Below, piece by piece: positions 52,493-61,189 of a DNA stretch of 64,000 nucleotides. The notes beneath the pieces are model-generated. The model worked only from the letters and a program-made list of their open reading frames with translations, did not search any database and was not told the origin of the DNA. Every line of letters begins with the position of its first letter. Position 1 is the first letter of the stretch. Both the position numbers and the translations under genes were made by a program. Location of the stretch: positions 21,530 to 85,529 of the forward strand of contig QEVG01000020.1 of NCBI GenBank assembly GCA_003576905.1. Reading direction: 5' to 3'. The stretch is from Planctomycetota bacterium (GTDB taxonomy: Bacteria > Planctomycetota > Phycisphaerae > UBA1845 > UTPLA1).

Positions 52493-52978
52493 AAGTTCCC
52501 TTGGATCGGAAAGGTTGAATTCGGTGGTTTTCGCCATTCTTCCACCCGCCGCGTTCGCGCGCTAGGTTCACGCTGCGCGCTGGTCCGTGCGGCGGGCTGG
52601 CCGTGCGGAGGTTCCTCCCTGGCCGTGACTACACTCGGACCACGGAAAGGCACGCTCAACTTGATGGTTTGTCGCCGGGAGAGGCGGCTTACCGCGACAG
52701 ACGTGCTTTTTTGAAGGCCGTACCCGTCATCACATCGATGATTGGCAGGCGGTCTATCCCCTTCTTTCAGAGTCGGCCGGATCGGCATGCAGCCGCCCGG
52801 TACTTGCCGCACTCAACGAATAGCAAGTGTATCAAAGGCGGCATTCCTTGTCAATCACACGAAGCGGTTGCAGGGGCCATGCTGTCGCGCGGCAAATGCG
52901 ATCGTTAACTTTCTGATAAGACGAAATCGGTCCGAGCCGCGATCCCTGATTGCACTCAGTCGTGCGCTGCGCCCGCGC
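52493..52978. other. Intergenic region, no gene seen
   Basis: 486 bases between two minus-strand genes. It includes the leader of the Cys-rich protein gene and the region downstream of the symporter. The stretch around 52790-52930 is AT-rich compared with its surroundings, but no convincing promoter pair, hairpin terminator or RNA gene was recognised. Confidence 0.4.
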
Positions 52979-54643
52979 TCAACCTGAAATGCGCATGGGG
53001 ACGATCACGTAAAACACCGCCCACACGGCCGCGAGGATGGCGCAGAGCAGGACCGTTCCGATGACGGTCATCCGACGGCCCGCCGCCGTGCTGTCGGCGA
53101 TGGCCACGGCGTGAGCGTCTTTCGGCGTCGTGGCGAAGGTCAGCCCGCGCAGCCGCTCGTCGCCCTGCGCGGGAGTCATCATGCTGACACCAACCAGAAT
53201 CGCGACACAGACCGCGAACATGACGATCGCGAAGTGCAGGAAGTTCATCGCCACCAGCGGGCGGACGAACCCGAGCTCCCATTCCCAGGCGTTCATGCCG
53301 AACTCGAGGGCCAGCCGCAACACTCCGAGAACGAACCCGGCGTAGAGAGAGGCCAGCGCGCCGCTGCCGTTCAGGCGCTTCCAGAACAGCCCGAGCAGAA
53401 ACACCGCCGCGATCGGCGGGCTGATGTACGCCTGAATCCTCTGCAAGTAGTCATAGAGCTGGCTGCCGCCGAGATACTTCATCATCGGCACATAGAGAAT
53501 GCCGATGATCACCATCACCACGGTCACGACGCGACCGACCAGCAGGAGCTCGCGATCCGACGCGTGCGGACGTTTCGGCTTGTAAAGGTCCATGGTGAAC
53601 AGCGTGCCGCACGAATTGAAGCACGCCGCCAGCGACGACATAATCGCCGCGAACAGTCCCGCGATGACCAGCCCCTTCACGCCCGTCGGCAGGAGCGTCG
53701 TCAGCATGGGGTAAATCGTGTTCGATTTGCCCGGTTCGACGTGTGGGAAAAGCTTCAGCGCGATAATGCCCGGGAACACGAGCAGGAACATCGGAATGAT
53801 CTTGAGAAATCCCGCAAAAAGCGCCCCGCCTCGCGCATGATCTACGTTCTTGGCCCCGAGGGCGCGCTGAACAATGTATTGATCCGTGCACCAGTACCAG
53901 ATGCCCAGAATCGGCAGCCCGAAGAGCATGCCGGGCCAGGGATGGTCCGGGTCGGTCGCCGGCTTGAGCATCGACCAGTGCTCGAGGGGCACCGTGTCGA
54001 TGAGCGCGGAAAGACCGCCGGCCTTATCGAGGCCGACAAGTGTCAGACAGGCGGCCCCGCCGATGAGAACAAACGCCTGAAGAAGCTCCGTGTAAATGAC
54101 GGCGGAAAGTCCGCCCGCGACGGTGTAGATGCCCGTCGCGATGACCAGGGCAAGGCTGGATGTATAAAGGTCCCAGCCGAACAGCATCTCCATGAAGAGC
54201 GCGCCGGCATAGAGCGTCACCGAGATTTTCGTAAGCACGTACGAAATAAGGCTGATCATCGACAGATACGTGCGACACTGCTTGTTATAACGGTGTTCGA
54301 GAAACTCCGGCATGGTGAACACGCCGGCCCGAATGTAAAAGGGAATGAACACCCACCCGAGCAGCATGCACGCGACAGCGGCAAACAGCTCGAATTGTGC
54401 CACCGCGAAGCCGCTCTTGAATCCCGTCCCGGCGAGACCCACGAAGTGTTCCGACGAGATGTTGGCCGCGAACAGCGCGCCGCCGACGGCGATCCACCCC
54501 GCGTGCCGCCCGGCCAGAAAATACCCTGTCGTGTCCTTTGATTTGCGTGCGAAGTAAAACCCGATCCCCATGACCACGACGAAATAGGCTCCGATGAGCA
54601 GCCAGTCCAGAGCGCCCAGCGGTTGATGCTCAAGCTGTGTCAT
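52979..54643 (-). CDS. Sodium:solute symporter (SSS family)
   Basis: 554 residues with about 14 membrane segments. Family features include YFLAGRHAGWIAVGGALFAA, ISSEHFVGLAGTGFKSGF, the core segment YTVAGGLSAVIYTELLQAF, IWYWCTDQYIVQRALGAKN, which matches the SGLT-type W-C-x-D-Q-x-x-V-Q-R signature, and MSSLAACFNSCGTLFTMDLY. It resembles the SGLT branch, which carries sugars such as glucose or galactose, or inositol, with sodium. No catabolic gene for a particular sugar is adjacent, so the substrate is not assigned. Confidence 0.93.
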   Translation of the reverse strand: MTQLEHQPLGALDWLLIGAYFVVVMGIGFYFARKSKDTTGYFLAGRHAGWIAVGGALFAANISSEHFVGLAGTGFKSGFAVAQFELFAAVACMLLGWVFIPFYIRAGVFTMPEFLEHRYNKQCRTYLSMISLISYVLTKISVTLYAGALFMEMLFGWDLYTSSLALVIATGIYTVAGGLSAVIYTELLQAFVLIGGAACLTLVGLDKAGGLSALIDTVPLEHWSMLKPATDPDHPWPGMLFGLPILGIWYWCTDQYIVQRALGAKNVDHARGGALFAGFLKIIPMFLLVFPGIIALKLFPHVEPGKSNTIYPMLTTLLPTGVKGLVIAGLFAAIMSSLAACFNSCGTLFTMDLYKPKRPHASDRELLLVGRVVTVVMVIIGILYVPMMKYLGGSQLYDYLQRIQAYISPPIAAVFLLGLFWKRLNGSGALASLYAGFVLGVLRLALEFGMNAWEWELGFVRPLVAMNFLHFAIVMFAVCVAILVGVSMMTPAQGDERLRGLTFATTPKDAHAVAIADSTAAGRRMTVIGTVLLCAILAAVWAVFYVIVPMRISG

Positions 54644-55129
54644 GCGCGTGTCTTCCAGAATGGGTTGAACGATACGTTGTGCCGAATGTGCGGCGAGTTT
54701 ATCCGTGTCCCCGCGCCGCCGATAGTCGAATCAACCGCGGCGGCGCGGCCTCGACGGGCGTTTGCAGCGATTCCGCGAAACAGTTTCGCCAATGTCGCGC
54801 CCCTGTCCGCCTGCGGCCGCGCTGGCTGGCGATGCGCCTGCGGCACGCCTCCGAAACACACGAGCCGCCCGCACCGTTGTGTGCGCCGCTGAATGCGACC
54901 CGGCCGCCAACGCATGTCGCGGTCCGTGCCCGAACTCAGGTGTGAGAGGCCGCAGTCGTCGAGTCGCGCACGCGACGTTTGACAGATTGTTCGAATCTGC
55001 CCTAGACTGCGGGATTCTTGCGGTTCGCCAGACCGCATGCTAAAGCGTTTTTCCACCAGCGCCAAGGCAGGCGCGGATCGATTACCCCAGGGCGACACCC
55101 GGCTATTTGAGGGCCCACGGAGCGGCAAC
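54644..55129. other. Divergent intergenic region, symporter and ppdK
   Basis: 486 bases between the start of the minus-strand symporter and the start of ppdK. It holds the ppdK promoter at 54979-55008. The ppdK frame is open upstream to 55037 but has no ribosome-binding site there. No RNA gene was recognised. Confidence 0.5.
54979..55008 (+). promoter_or_regulatory. Candidate promoter of ppdK
   Basis: A perfect TTGACA (54979-54984), an 18-base spacer and TAGACT (55003-55008, 4 of 6). The leader to ATG 55130 would be about 115 bases. Confidence 0.6.
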
Positions 55130-57919
55130 ATGGCGACGAAGTACGTGTACTTTTTTGGCAATGGCAAGGCGGAAGGTCAGGGCCACCAGCGCGAACTGCT
55201 CGGCGGCAAGGGCGCGGGTCTCGCAGAGATGACCAACATCGGCCTGCCGGTGCCCGGCGGCTTCACCATCACGACCGAGGCGTGCGCGAAATACTACGCC
55301 TCCGGGCGCAAGTGGCCGTCCGGGCTCGAAAAGCAGGTCCGCGACGCGCTCGCCCGGCTGGAGAAGATCTGCAAGAAGAAACTCGGCGACCCGAAGAACC
55401 CGCTTCTCGTTTCGGTGCGATCCGGCGCCGCCGCCTCGATGCCCGGCATGATGGAGACGGTCCTAAACCTCGGCCTGAACGACCGGAGTGTCGAAGGCTT
55501 GGCATCTGCCACGAAGAACCCGCGCTTCGCCTGGGATTCCTACCGCCGTTTTATTCAGATGTACTCGACCGTCGTCGTCGGCCTGTCCAAGGAGACCCTC
55601 GAGAGCAAGCTTCACGACATGAAGCATCGCCTCGGGGTTCGGCAGGACACCGACCTCACCGCTGACAATTTCCAGGAACTGTGCGGGCAGTTTAAGCAGT
55701 TCTTCCGCGAGCAGACCGGCCGCGACTTTCCGCAGACGCCCTGGGAACAGCTCGCCGGCGCGATCAACGCCGTCTTCGGCTCCTGGATGGCCGAGAAGGC
55801 CGTCAAGTACCGCGAGGTGGAAAAGCTCCACGGACTGCCTGGCACCGCTGTCAACATCTGCCAGATGGTCTTCGGCAACATGGGCGAGGACAGCGGGACG
55901 GGCGTCTGTTTCACGCGCGATCCGAACACAGGTGAAAACGTCTTCTATGGTGACCTGCTTATGAATGCCCAGGGAGAGGACGTCGTCGCCGGCATCCGCA
56001 CGCCGATTGCCCTGCGCGAACTGGCCCGGCACGACGCCGAGGTCTATGAGCAGCTCTGTGGCGTCCGCGTGATTCTCGAAACCCACTACAAGGAGATGCA
56101 GGACCTGGAGTTCACGGTCGAGCGTGGCAAGCTCTACATGCTCCAGTGCCGCACCGGAAAGCGCGCTCCGGCCGCCACCTTCAAGATCGCCGTCGAGCAG
56201 GCCACGAAGCCGCTGCTCTCCCGGCCCGAAGCCGCGCGACTGGTGCGGAAGAAGTACCTGCCCAAGCGCTATGCCGCCGCCGCCACGAAGCCCGTCCTCA
56301 CGAAGGAGGAAGCCATCCTTCGCATCAAGGGCGTCGACATCGAACGGCTCTTCTACCCGATCATCGATCCGCAGTTCGACTCGAAATCGCTCTCGACGCG
56401 CCAGCTTGGCATCGGCATCAACGCCGTGCCGGGCGCGGCCTGCGGGCAGATCGTGTTCAACGCGCCTGACGCCGAGCGCCGCGGCGCGGAAGGCAAGAAG
56501 GTCATTCTCGTCCGAAAGGAGACCAGCCCCGAAGACGTCGGCGGTATGCACGCGGCCCAGGGCATCCTCACCGCGACGGGCGGAAAGACTTCGCACGCCG
56601 CCGTGGTCGCGCGCGGCTGGGGCAAGTGCTGCATCGTCGGGTGCGAAGCGCTTCAGATTGATGAGAAGAACGAGCGGCTCTCGATAAACGGCAAGACGCT
56701 CCGTGCCGGAGACTTCGTCACCCTCGACGGCTCCAGCGGCACGATCTACGAGGGCGAAATCGGCCTCGTCACACCGACGCTGCCCAAGGAGTACTACACG
56801 CTGATGGGCTGGTGCGACGAACGCCGCCGTCTCCGTGTCCGCACTAATGCCGACACGCCCTACGACGCCGAAAACGCCGTCAAGATGGGTGCCGAAGGCA
56901 TCGGCCTGTGCCGCACCGAACACATGTTCTTCGACACCGAGGAGCGGCGCCTTGCGATTCAGGAGATGATCGTCGCCGAGAGCGAAACCCAGCGGCGCAA
57001 GGCCCTGGAGCGGCTGCTTCCCTTCCAGCGGCAGGACTTCATCGGCATCTTCGAGGCCATGGGCGGCCGGCCGGTGACCATTCGCCTGATCGACCCTCCC
57101 CTTCACGAATTCGTCCCCCACACCGAAGACAAGCAGCGCGAGCTGGCCCGGCGGCTCGGCGTTGAGTTTGAAAAAGTCCGCCGGCGCGTCGAGATGCTCC
57201 ACGAATCGAACCCGATGCTGGGGCACCGCGGCTGTCGCCTGTGCATCAGTTATCCTGAGATTCTCGAGATGCAGGTTCGCGCCATCATTGAAGCCGCGGT
57301 TGAGTGCCGCAATCGCGGCATCAAGGTCGCGCCCGAAATCATGATCCCCCTGACCATTGACGCGAAGGAGTTAAGGATCCTCGCTGATCGCACGCGCGAG
57401 GTCGCCGAGGACATCCTCAGTTCCGCCGGCGTGAAGATTCCCTACCTGGTCGGCACCATGATCGAAACGCCCCGCGCCGCGGTCACCGCCGCGAAGGTCG
57501 CCGAGGTCGCCGACTTCTTCTCCTTCGGCACAAACGACCTTACCCAGATGGCGATGGGTCTGTCCCGCGACGATGCCGGACGCTTCCTGCCCGACTACAT
57601 CAACCAGGAGAAGGCCGCCATCTTCAAGGATGACCCCTTCCAGACGCTCGACCGTGACGGCGTGGGCATGCTCGTCGGCCACGCCATCCGCGAGGGACGC
57701 TCCGCGAAGAAGAATCTCAAGATCGGAATCTGCGGCGAGCACGGCGGTGACCCGAAGAGCGTTCACTTCTGCCACGAAGTCGGCATGGACTATGTGAGCT
57801 GCTCGCCGTACCGCGTTCCGATCGCCCGGCTCGCCGCGGCCCAGGCCTCCATTCGCGAAAAAGCGGGGGGCTCGGCGCGCTCCGCGAAGAAGGGTGGAAA
57901 GAAGTCGCGGCGAGCGTAA
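55130..57919 (+). CDS. ppdK: Pyruvate, phosphate dikinase
   Basis: 929 residues from ATG 55130, behind GGAG. It interconverts PEP and pyruvate using AMP, pyrophosphate and ATP, allowing PPi-linked glycolysis or gluconeogenesis. The N-terminal ATP-grasp domain shows LLGGKGAGLAEMTNIGLPVP and GNMGEDSGTGVCFTRDP. The central swivelling domain has the phosphohistidine motif GGKTSHAAVVARGWGKCCIVG. The C-terminal PEP/pyruvate barrel has GIGLCRTEHMF, NPMLGHRGCRL and ICGEHGGDP. Length is slightly above the typical 870-890 because of a Lys/Arg-rich tail (SAKKGGKKSRRA). The residue after the active His is Ala, which is normal. It stands alone behind its own promoter. Confidence 0.96.
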   Translation: MATKYVYFFGNGKAEGQGHQRELLGGKGAGLAEMTNIGLPVPGGFTITTEACAKYYASGRKWPSGLEKQVRDALARLEKICKKKLGDPKNPLLVSVRSGAAASMPGMMETVLNLGLNDRSVEGLASATKNPRFAWDSYRRFIQMYSTVVVGLSKETLESKLHDMKHRLGVRQDTDLTADNFQELCGQFKQFFREQTGRDFPQTPWEQLAGAINAVFGSWMAEKAVKYREVEKLHGLPGTAVNICQMVFGNMGEDSGTGVCFTRDPNTGENVFYGDLLMNAQGEDVVAGIRTPIALRELARHDAEVYEQLCGVRVILETHYKEMQDLEFTVERGKLYMLQCRTGKRAPAATFKIAVEQATKPLLSRPEAARLVRKKYLPKRYAAAATKPVLTKEEAILRIKGVDIERLFYPIIDPQFDSKSLSTRQLGIGINAVPGAACGQIVFNAPDAERRGAEGKKVILVRKETSPEDVGGMHAAQGILTATGGKTSHAAVVARGWGKCCIVGCEALQIDEKNERLSINGKTLRAGDFVTLDGSSGTIYEGEIGLVTPTLPKEYYTLMGWCDERRRLRVRTNADTPYDAENAVKMGAEGIGLCRTEHMFFDTEERRLAIQEMIVAESETQRRKALERLLPFQRQDFIGIFEAMGGRPVTIRLIDPPLHEFVPHTEDKQRELARRLGVEFEKVRRRVEMLHESNPMLGHRGCRLCISYPEILEMQVRAIIEAAVECRNRGIKVAPEIMIPLTIDAKELRILADRTREVAEDILSSAGVKIPYLVGTMIETPRAAVTAAKVAEVADFFSFGTNDLTQMAMGLSRDDAGRFLPDYINQEKAAIFKDDPFQTLDRDGVGMLVGHAIREGRSAKKNLKIGICGEHGGDPKSVHFCHEVGMDYVSCSPYRVPIARLAAAQASIREKAGGSARSAKKGGKKSRRA

Positions 57920-57950
57920 TCGCGGCGAGTCACTCCGGGATGACCCTGCG

Positions 57951-57995
57951 ACGGGGCGGTCGTGCCGGGCTTTGATTCAGCGCGGGCCGCCCCGT
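57951..57995. terminator. Hairpin between convergent ppdK and lipoprotein genes
   Basis: ACGGGGCGG (57951-57959) and CCGCCCCGT (57987-57995) form a nine-base stem with a 27-base loop, lying between the stop of ppdK and the stop of the convergent lipoprotein gene. There is no T-run. Confidence 0.4.
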
Positions 57996-58007
57996 GGGCG
58001 GTCGCTC

Positions 58008-58520
58008 TCACGCCGAACGCAGGTCAGGCCCGTGGGCATTCTGCGGGCGTTGTCCGCTGCGCGTCACAAGCCCCGCCGATCTTTCCTTCATTAACAGGTA
58101 GTCCCGCACGTCGGCGAGATAGGGCGTGCCGCGCGCCCGGCGACCAAGCCCCAGCGCCGCCAGCCAGACGAGCTTCCCCACAGGGTATGACAGCCCCAGC
58201 AGCAGGACGCCACAACCCAGAAGTCGAAGCGTCCACGCGTCGTTGGTGTTCACGTCGCGCCCGGCATGCAGCTCGTTTCGCATGGCGACCAGGCCCGCCT
58301 GCACGTCGCGAAGCTGCGCTCGCAGGGCCGCGACGCTGGCATCGGCGTCTCCTCCGGCCGCGGCCTTTGACTCGGCGTCGATCATCGCCGCGCGGACCCG
58401 GCCGATTTCCGCGCGGAGCAGGGCCACACTTGCGTCCGCGTCGCCCCCGCCCGTAGCCCGCGGCGCAGCGCACGACACCCCGGCCAGCGCGGCCGCGACC
58501 GCCGCGATAACGCATCGCAT
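58008..58520 (-). CDS. Lipoprotein with coiled-coil and C-terminal membrane segment, function unknown
   Basis: 170 residues from ATG 58520, with an excellent GAGGAGGA site. The signal peptide ends in AALAGVSC. The mature part has two similar helical segments, each starting GGDADASVA (ADASVALLRAEIGRVRAAMI and ADASVAALRAQLRDVQAGLV), a short internal duplication. A hydrophobic stretch (LLGCGVLLLGLSYPVGKLVW) follows near the C-terminus. It is 72 bases downstream of another small lipoprotein gene on the same strand, so they are likely co-transcribed. No family was recognised. Confidence 0.7.
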   Translation of the reverse strand: MRCVIAAVAAALAGVSCAAPRATGGGDADASVALLRAEIGRVRAAMIDAESKAAAGGDADASVAALRAQLRDVQAGLVAMRNELHAGRDVNTNDAWTLRLLGCGVLLLGLSYPVGKLVWLAALGLGRRARGTPYLADVRDYLLMKERSAGLVTRSGQRPQNAHGPDLRSA

Positions 58521-58592
58521 GTTCGCTCCTCCTCGTTTGCAAGTAACAAAAGGTTGGCACACGCTCGCGCGATCCGGGCGCGCGGCCGGGGA

Positions 58593-59126
58593 TTACTCCG
58601 CGGTCGGCGCGTCCTCGGGCGAGTCCGGCGTTTCCGCGACTTGTTCCTCGCCCGCCGCTTCGCCTATCCTCGGATCGTCGGCCACGGGTGATTCGACATG
58701 ATTCGGCTGGCTCGCCGCGTGTTCCCACTTCACCAGGAGTTCCCGCGTCAGGCGGATCTTCTCCAGTGTCGTCAGCGCCGTGTCGCGCCAGATGGAGTCA
58801 ATTTTTTCCTGCACCTCCGCGGGCACGGGCCGGTCCAGTGTCCCCTGCATGGCGGCGGTCACCTGTCCGCTCACGCCCTCGTATCGCGCCTCGGCGAAGT
58901 ACTCCATACCCCCGGCCACGCGCAGCCCGGGGTTGATCACCTGCCCGCCTGCCGCGACCTGTCCCGCGCCGCTCGTGGATAGCCGCGCCGCCGTGTCGCG
59001 CATCACGCCTCGCATCGCGTCCATCATCTGGGCATGCTGGTTGCTTAGGTTGGCACAGCCCTGGGACCCTGCGGCAAAGACTACCACCGCAAGACACACT
59101 GCCCTCGTCTTCCCTACGCGCATCAT
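58593..59126 (-). CDS. Small lipoprotein, function unknown
   Basis: 177 residues with GGAGGT before a double ATG. The signal peptide ends in VFAAGSQGC. The mature protein begins ANLSNQHAQMMDAMRGVMRD, is helical through about residue 130 (with EVQEKIDSIWRDTALTTLEK), and ends in an acidic, Pro/Glu-rich tail. It has no recognised domain. It is the first gene of a two-gene unit with the lipoprotein at 58008-58520, and is divergent from the secreted protein gene at 59364. Confidence 0.7.
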   Translation of the reverse strand: MMRVGKTRAVCLAVVVFAAGSQGCANLSNQHAQMMDAMRGVMRDTAARLSTSGAGQVAAGGQVINPGLRVAGGMEYFAEARYEGVSGQVTAAMQGTLDRPVPAEVQEKIDSIWRDTALTTLEKIRLTRELLVKWEHAASQPNHVESPVADDPRIGEAAGEEQVAETPDSPEDAPTAE

Positions 59127-59363
59127 CGAGACACCTCCGGTTCGTATTGGTCGCGGCGAACCCTCTCCCGCGACTGTTGACCCGGATACTTGCTCCCCGT
59201 GCGCGCCACGGCGGCATACTCAGATTGGGATGAAGGGGTGGTCCGCACTGCAACATCCCGTCGGAGGCACGTTTATCGGCACTGGATTGATTTTGTCCCG
59301 GCGGATGCTATTCTTATGGCGTAAGCCCGCACGCCAACCCTGCCTCCACGAAGTGAGAACCCC

Positions 59364-60143
59364 ATGAAGCGATTGAAGACTCTGCTCTTGGCCCTGTCTC
59401 TGCCCGTTTGCGCCGCCATGGGCGGCGATTGCGATGGTTTCATCCTCGGTCCCGGCGGCCAGCCCTGCACTGCGATTGCGGTCTCATCGGTGGTCCTGGA
59501 TATCCGCAATGCCCAGAATCAGGTCGTTCAGACCGCAACCGTCACATTCTCGGTTGACGATGGCGAGATCTACTCCGGTACCTGCAATGGCAACTGCGGC
59601 GCGTTTGTCCTCGCCTACGAAGAGGTCGGCACCTTCGATATCAACGTAAAGTCGCTCGGACTGGTCCCCAAGGACATTACCGTCGAGGTTGAGCTCGACG
59701 AAGCCGGGTGTCACCCGGTCACCGAACAGGTGGACGTCTCCCTCGCGGCCGACAACACCGTCGCCGCGCTGTGGGGCGTCTGGCGCGTAACGAGCAGCGT
59801 CTACGGCGACGCGATTCTGCGCTTCGGCGAAAGCGGCGAGATCATAGGTGCGATCCTCATCGACCGGACCATCGCCGGCGACGGCAACTTCTATGTTCAA
59901 TACAACGGCCGAAAGATCAAAGGCGCTGCCGGGCAGCCGATTCAGTCCGAGATCGCGCCGGAGCCGACGCGCGTCGGCAGCTTCTTCAACTGGTCTACGA
60001 CGAGCCTCGGTTCGCCCGTCGGATTCTCGAATGCCACGATGACTTCGGATTTCCAGAACCTGTCCGGTATGCTCCAGGGTACGCCGGTTGCCTACCGGCG
60101 GCTTTCGCTGAATGAAATCCCCGCGTCGATCCTGGATCCCTGA
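59364..60143 (+). CDS. Secreted beta-rich protein, function unknown
   Basis: 259 residues. The N-terminus (LKTLLLALSLPVCAAMGGDC) is a signal peptide; Cys 23 follows Asp, so it is a poor lipobox and the protein may be soluble or lipid-anchored. The middle (about 35-130) reads like an immunoglobulin or carboxypeptidase-regulatory-like domain with a Cys pair (SGTCNGNCGAFVLAYEEVGT, FDINVKSLGLVPKDITVEVE). The C-terminal half resembles lipocalin or META-type sheets (ALWGVWRVTSSVYGDAILRF, NLSGMLQGTPVAYRRLSLNE). No enzymatic motif. It ends before a strong terminator hairpin shared with the convergent HNH gene. Confidence 0.72.
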   Translation: MKRLKTLLLALSLPVCAAMGGDCDGFILGPGGQPCTAIAVSSVVLDIRNAQNQVVQTATVTFSVDDGEIYSGTCNGNCGAFVLAYEEVGTFDINVKSLGLVPKDITVEVELDEAGCHPVTEQVDVSLAADNTVAALWGVWRVTSSVYGDAILRFGESGEIIGAILIDRTIAGDGNFYVQYNGRKIKGAAGQPIQSEIAPEPTRVGSFFNWSTTSLGSPVGFSNATMTSDFQNLSGMLQGTPVAYRRLSLNEIPASILDP

Positions 60144-60213
60144 CATGCCCGCGAAGGATGTGGGCTCTCGGTTCGGCGCATCGCCCCCTCCCGATTGACA
60201 TGTGAGTGAAACG

Positions 60214-60247
60214 AAAACGGTCCCGGCCGAATGCGACCGGGACCGTT
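60214..60247. terminator. Intrinsic terminator between convergent genes, strongest toward the HNH gene
   Basis: AACGGTCCCGG (60216-60226) and CCGGGACCGTT (60237-60247) form an 11-base perfect stem with a ten-base loop. Read on the minus strand it is followed by TTTT then CGTTT, a good U-run for ending the HNH transcript. On the plus strand it follows the secreted protein gene without a long T-run. Confidence 0.8.
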
Positions 60248-60282
60248 CGCTTGCTGACCTTTGCAATTCGCGGCGGGGCCGG

Positions 60283-60912
60283 TTACTTCAGTTCGACCGA
60301 CCAGTAGGCATTGTCCAGGAACGCCTTCCAGCTTGCGTACCGGTTGTCCGACAGCTTGATCGTGATGACCGGGTTGCGCCGCGGCTTTTTCGGAATGCTG
60401 ATGAGCTTCATGCCCGCCTGGTCCGGCGTGCGTCCGCCCTTCCGGATGTTGCACTTCAAACAGGCGCAGACGATGTTCTCCCACGTCGTCTTTCCGCCGA
60501 TGCTCCGCGGGACCACGTGATCCAGCGAAAGCTCCGTCGTCGGGAACTTCTTGCCGCAGTACTGGCACTTGTTCCCGTCGCGGGCGTACAGATTCCGCCG
60601 GTTGAACTTCACCTGCTGCTTTGGAAGGCGGTCATAGAACGCCAGCCGGATGATCCGCGGTACGGCCACGTCGAAGCGGACGGTGCGGATCCAGTCGTGC
60701 GCATGCGGCTCGAACTCCCGCGCCAGTTCGGAAAGCTCGCACCACTCCGAGAAGTCGTACGAGATGTACTGGTCCTTCTCGATGTGTACGACTTCGGCCA
60801 GTTCCCGGCAAAGCAGGGAAAAAGCCCGCCGCACGTTGATGACGCGGATCGCGAGGTAGTTCTGGTTCAGCACCAGGACATTGCAGCTAAGACCGGACGC
60901 CAGGGCGCTCAT
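60283..60912 (-). CDS. HNH endonuclease family protein
   Basis: 209 residues. The HNH domain occupies the second half: [20 protein letters not shown] with the first zinc Cys pair and the catalytic Asp-His, then [20 protein letters not shown] with the Asn-His-like metal residues and the second Cys pair, then [12 protein letters not shown]. The N-terminal half ([20 protein letters not shown]) is shared by a common family of stand-alone bacterial HNH proteins of unclear cellular role, found outside restriction and phage loci. It is followed by a good intrinsic terminator, so it is a single-gene unit. Confidence 0.93.
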   Translation of the reverse strand: MSALASGLSCNVLVLNQNYLAIRVINVRRAFSLLCRELAEVVHIEKDQYISYDFSEWCELSELAREFEPHAHDWIRTVRFDVAVPRIIRLAFYDRLPKQQVKFNRRNLYARDGNKCQYCGKKFPTTELSLDHVVPRSIGGKTTWENIVCACLKCNIRKGGRTPDQAGMKLISIPKKPRRNPVITIKLSDNRYASWKAFLDNAYWSVELK

Positions 60913-61189
60913 AGAAACGTCCCACCAGGGGTAAAGACCGGACGAAGGTTGTGTCTAGGGGATCCCCGGCGAGCCGCGTTCAGACCGCCGTGGGGCGCCC
61001 TGAAACACTCGCCCTCAGCCATGGTCTTGTACTACCTGATGTTAGGGTTTTGATGCAGATTCCGCAAGGGATCGGTTAAGGCCGCCGCTCGTGGCTGATA
61101 ACTCCGGCCCGCGGGCGTTGCGATTGCGGGTCCGTCGCGGACGGGCAGTGCAGAGTCGGCGCTATTGGCCGGCCATCTCCGGGGACTCT

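Noticed and set aside
53111..54541. Plus-strand ORF of 476 codons antisense to the symporter
   Set aside because: Charged, low-information sequence opposite a clear membrane protein; no ribosome-binding site.
55463..57226. Minus-strand ORF of 587 codons antisense to ppdK
   Set aside because: It mirrors ppdK; no start signal or recognisable domain.
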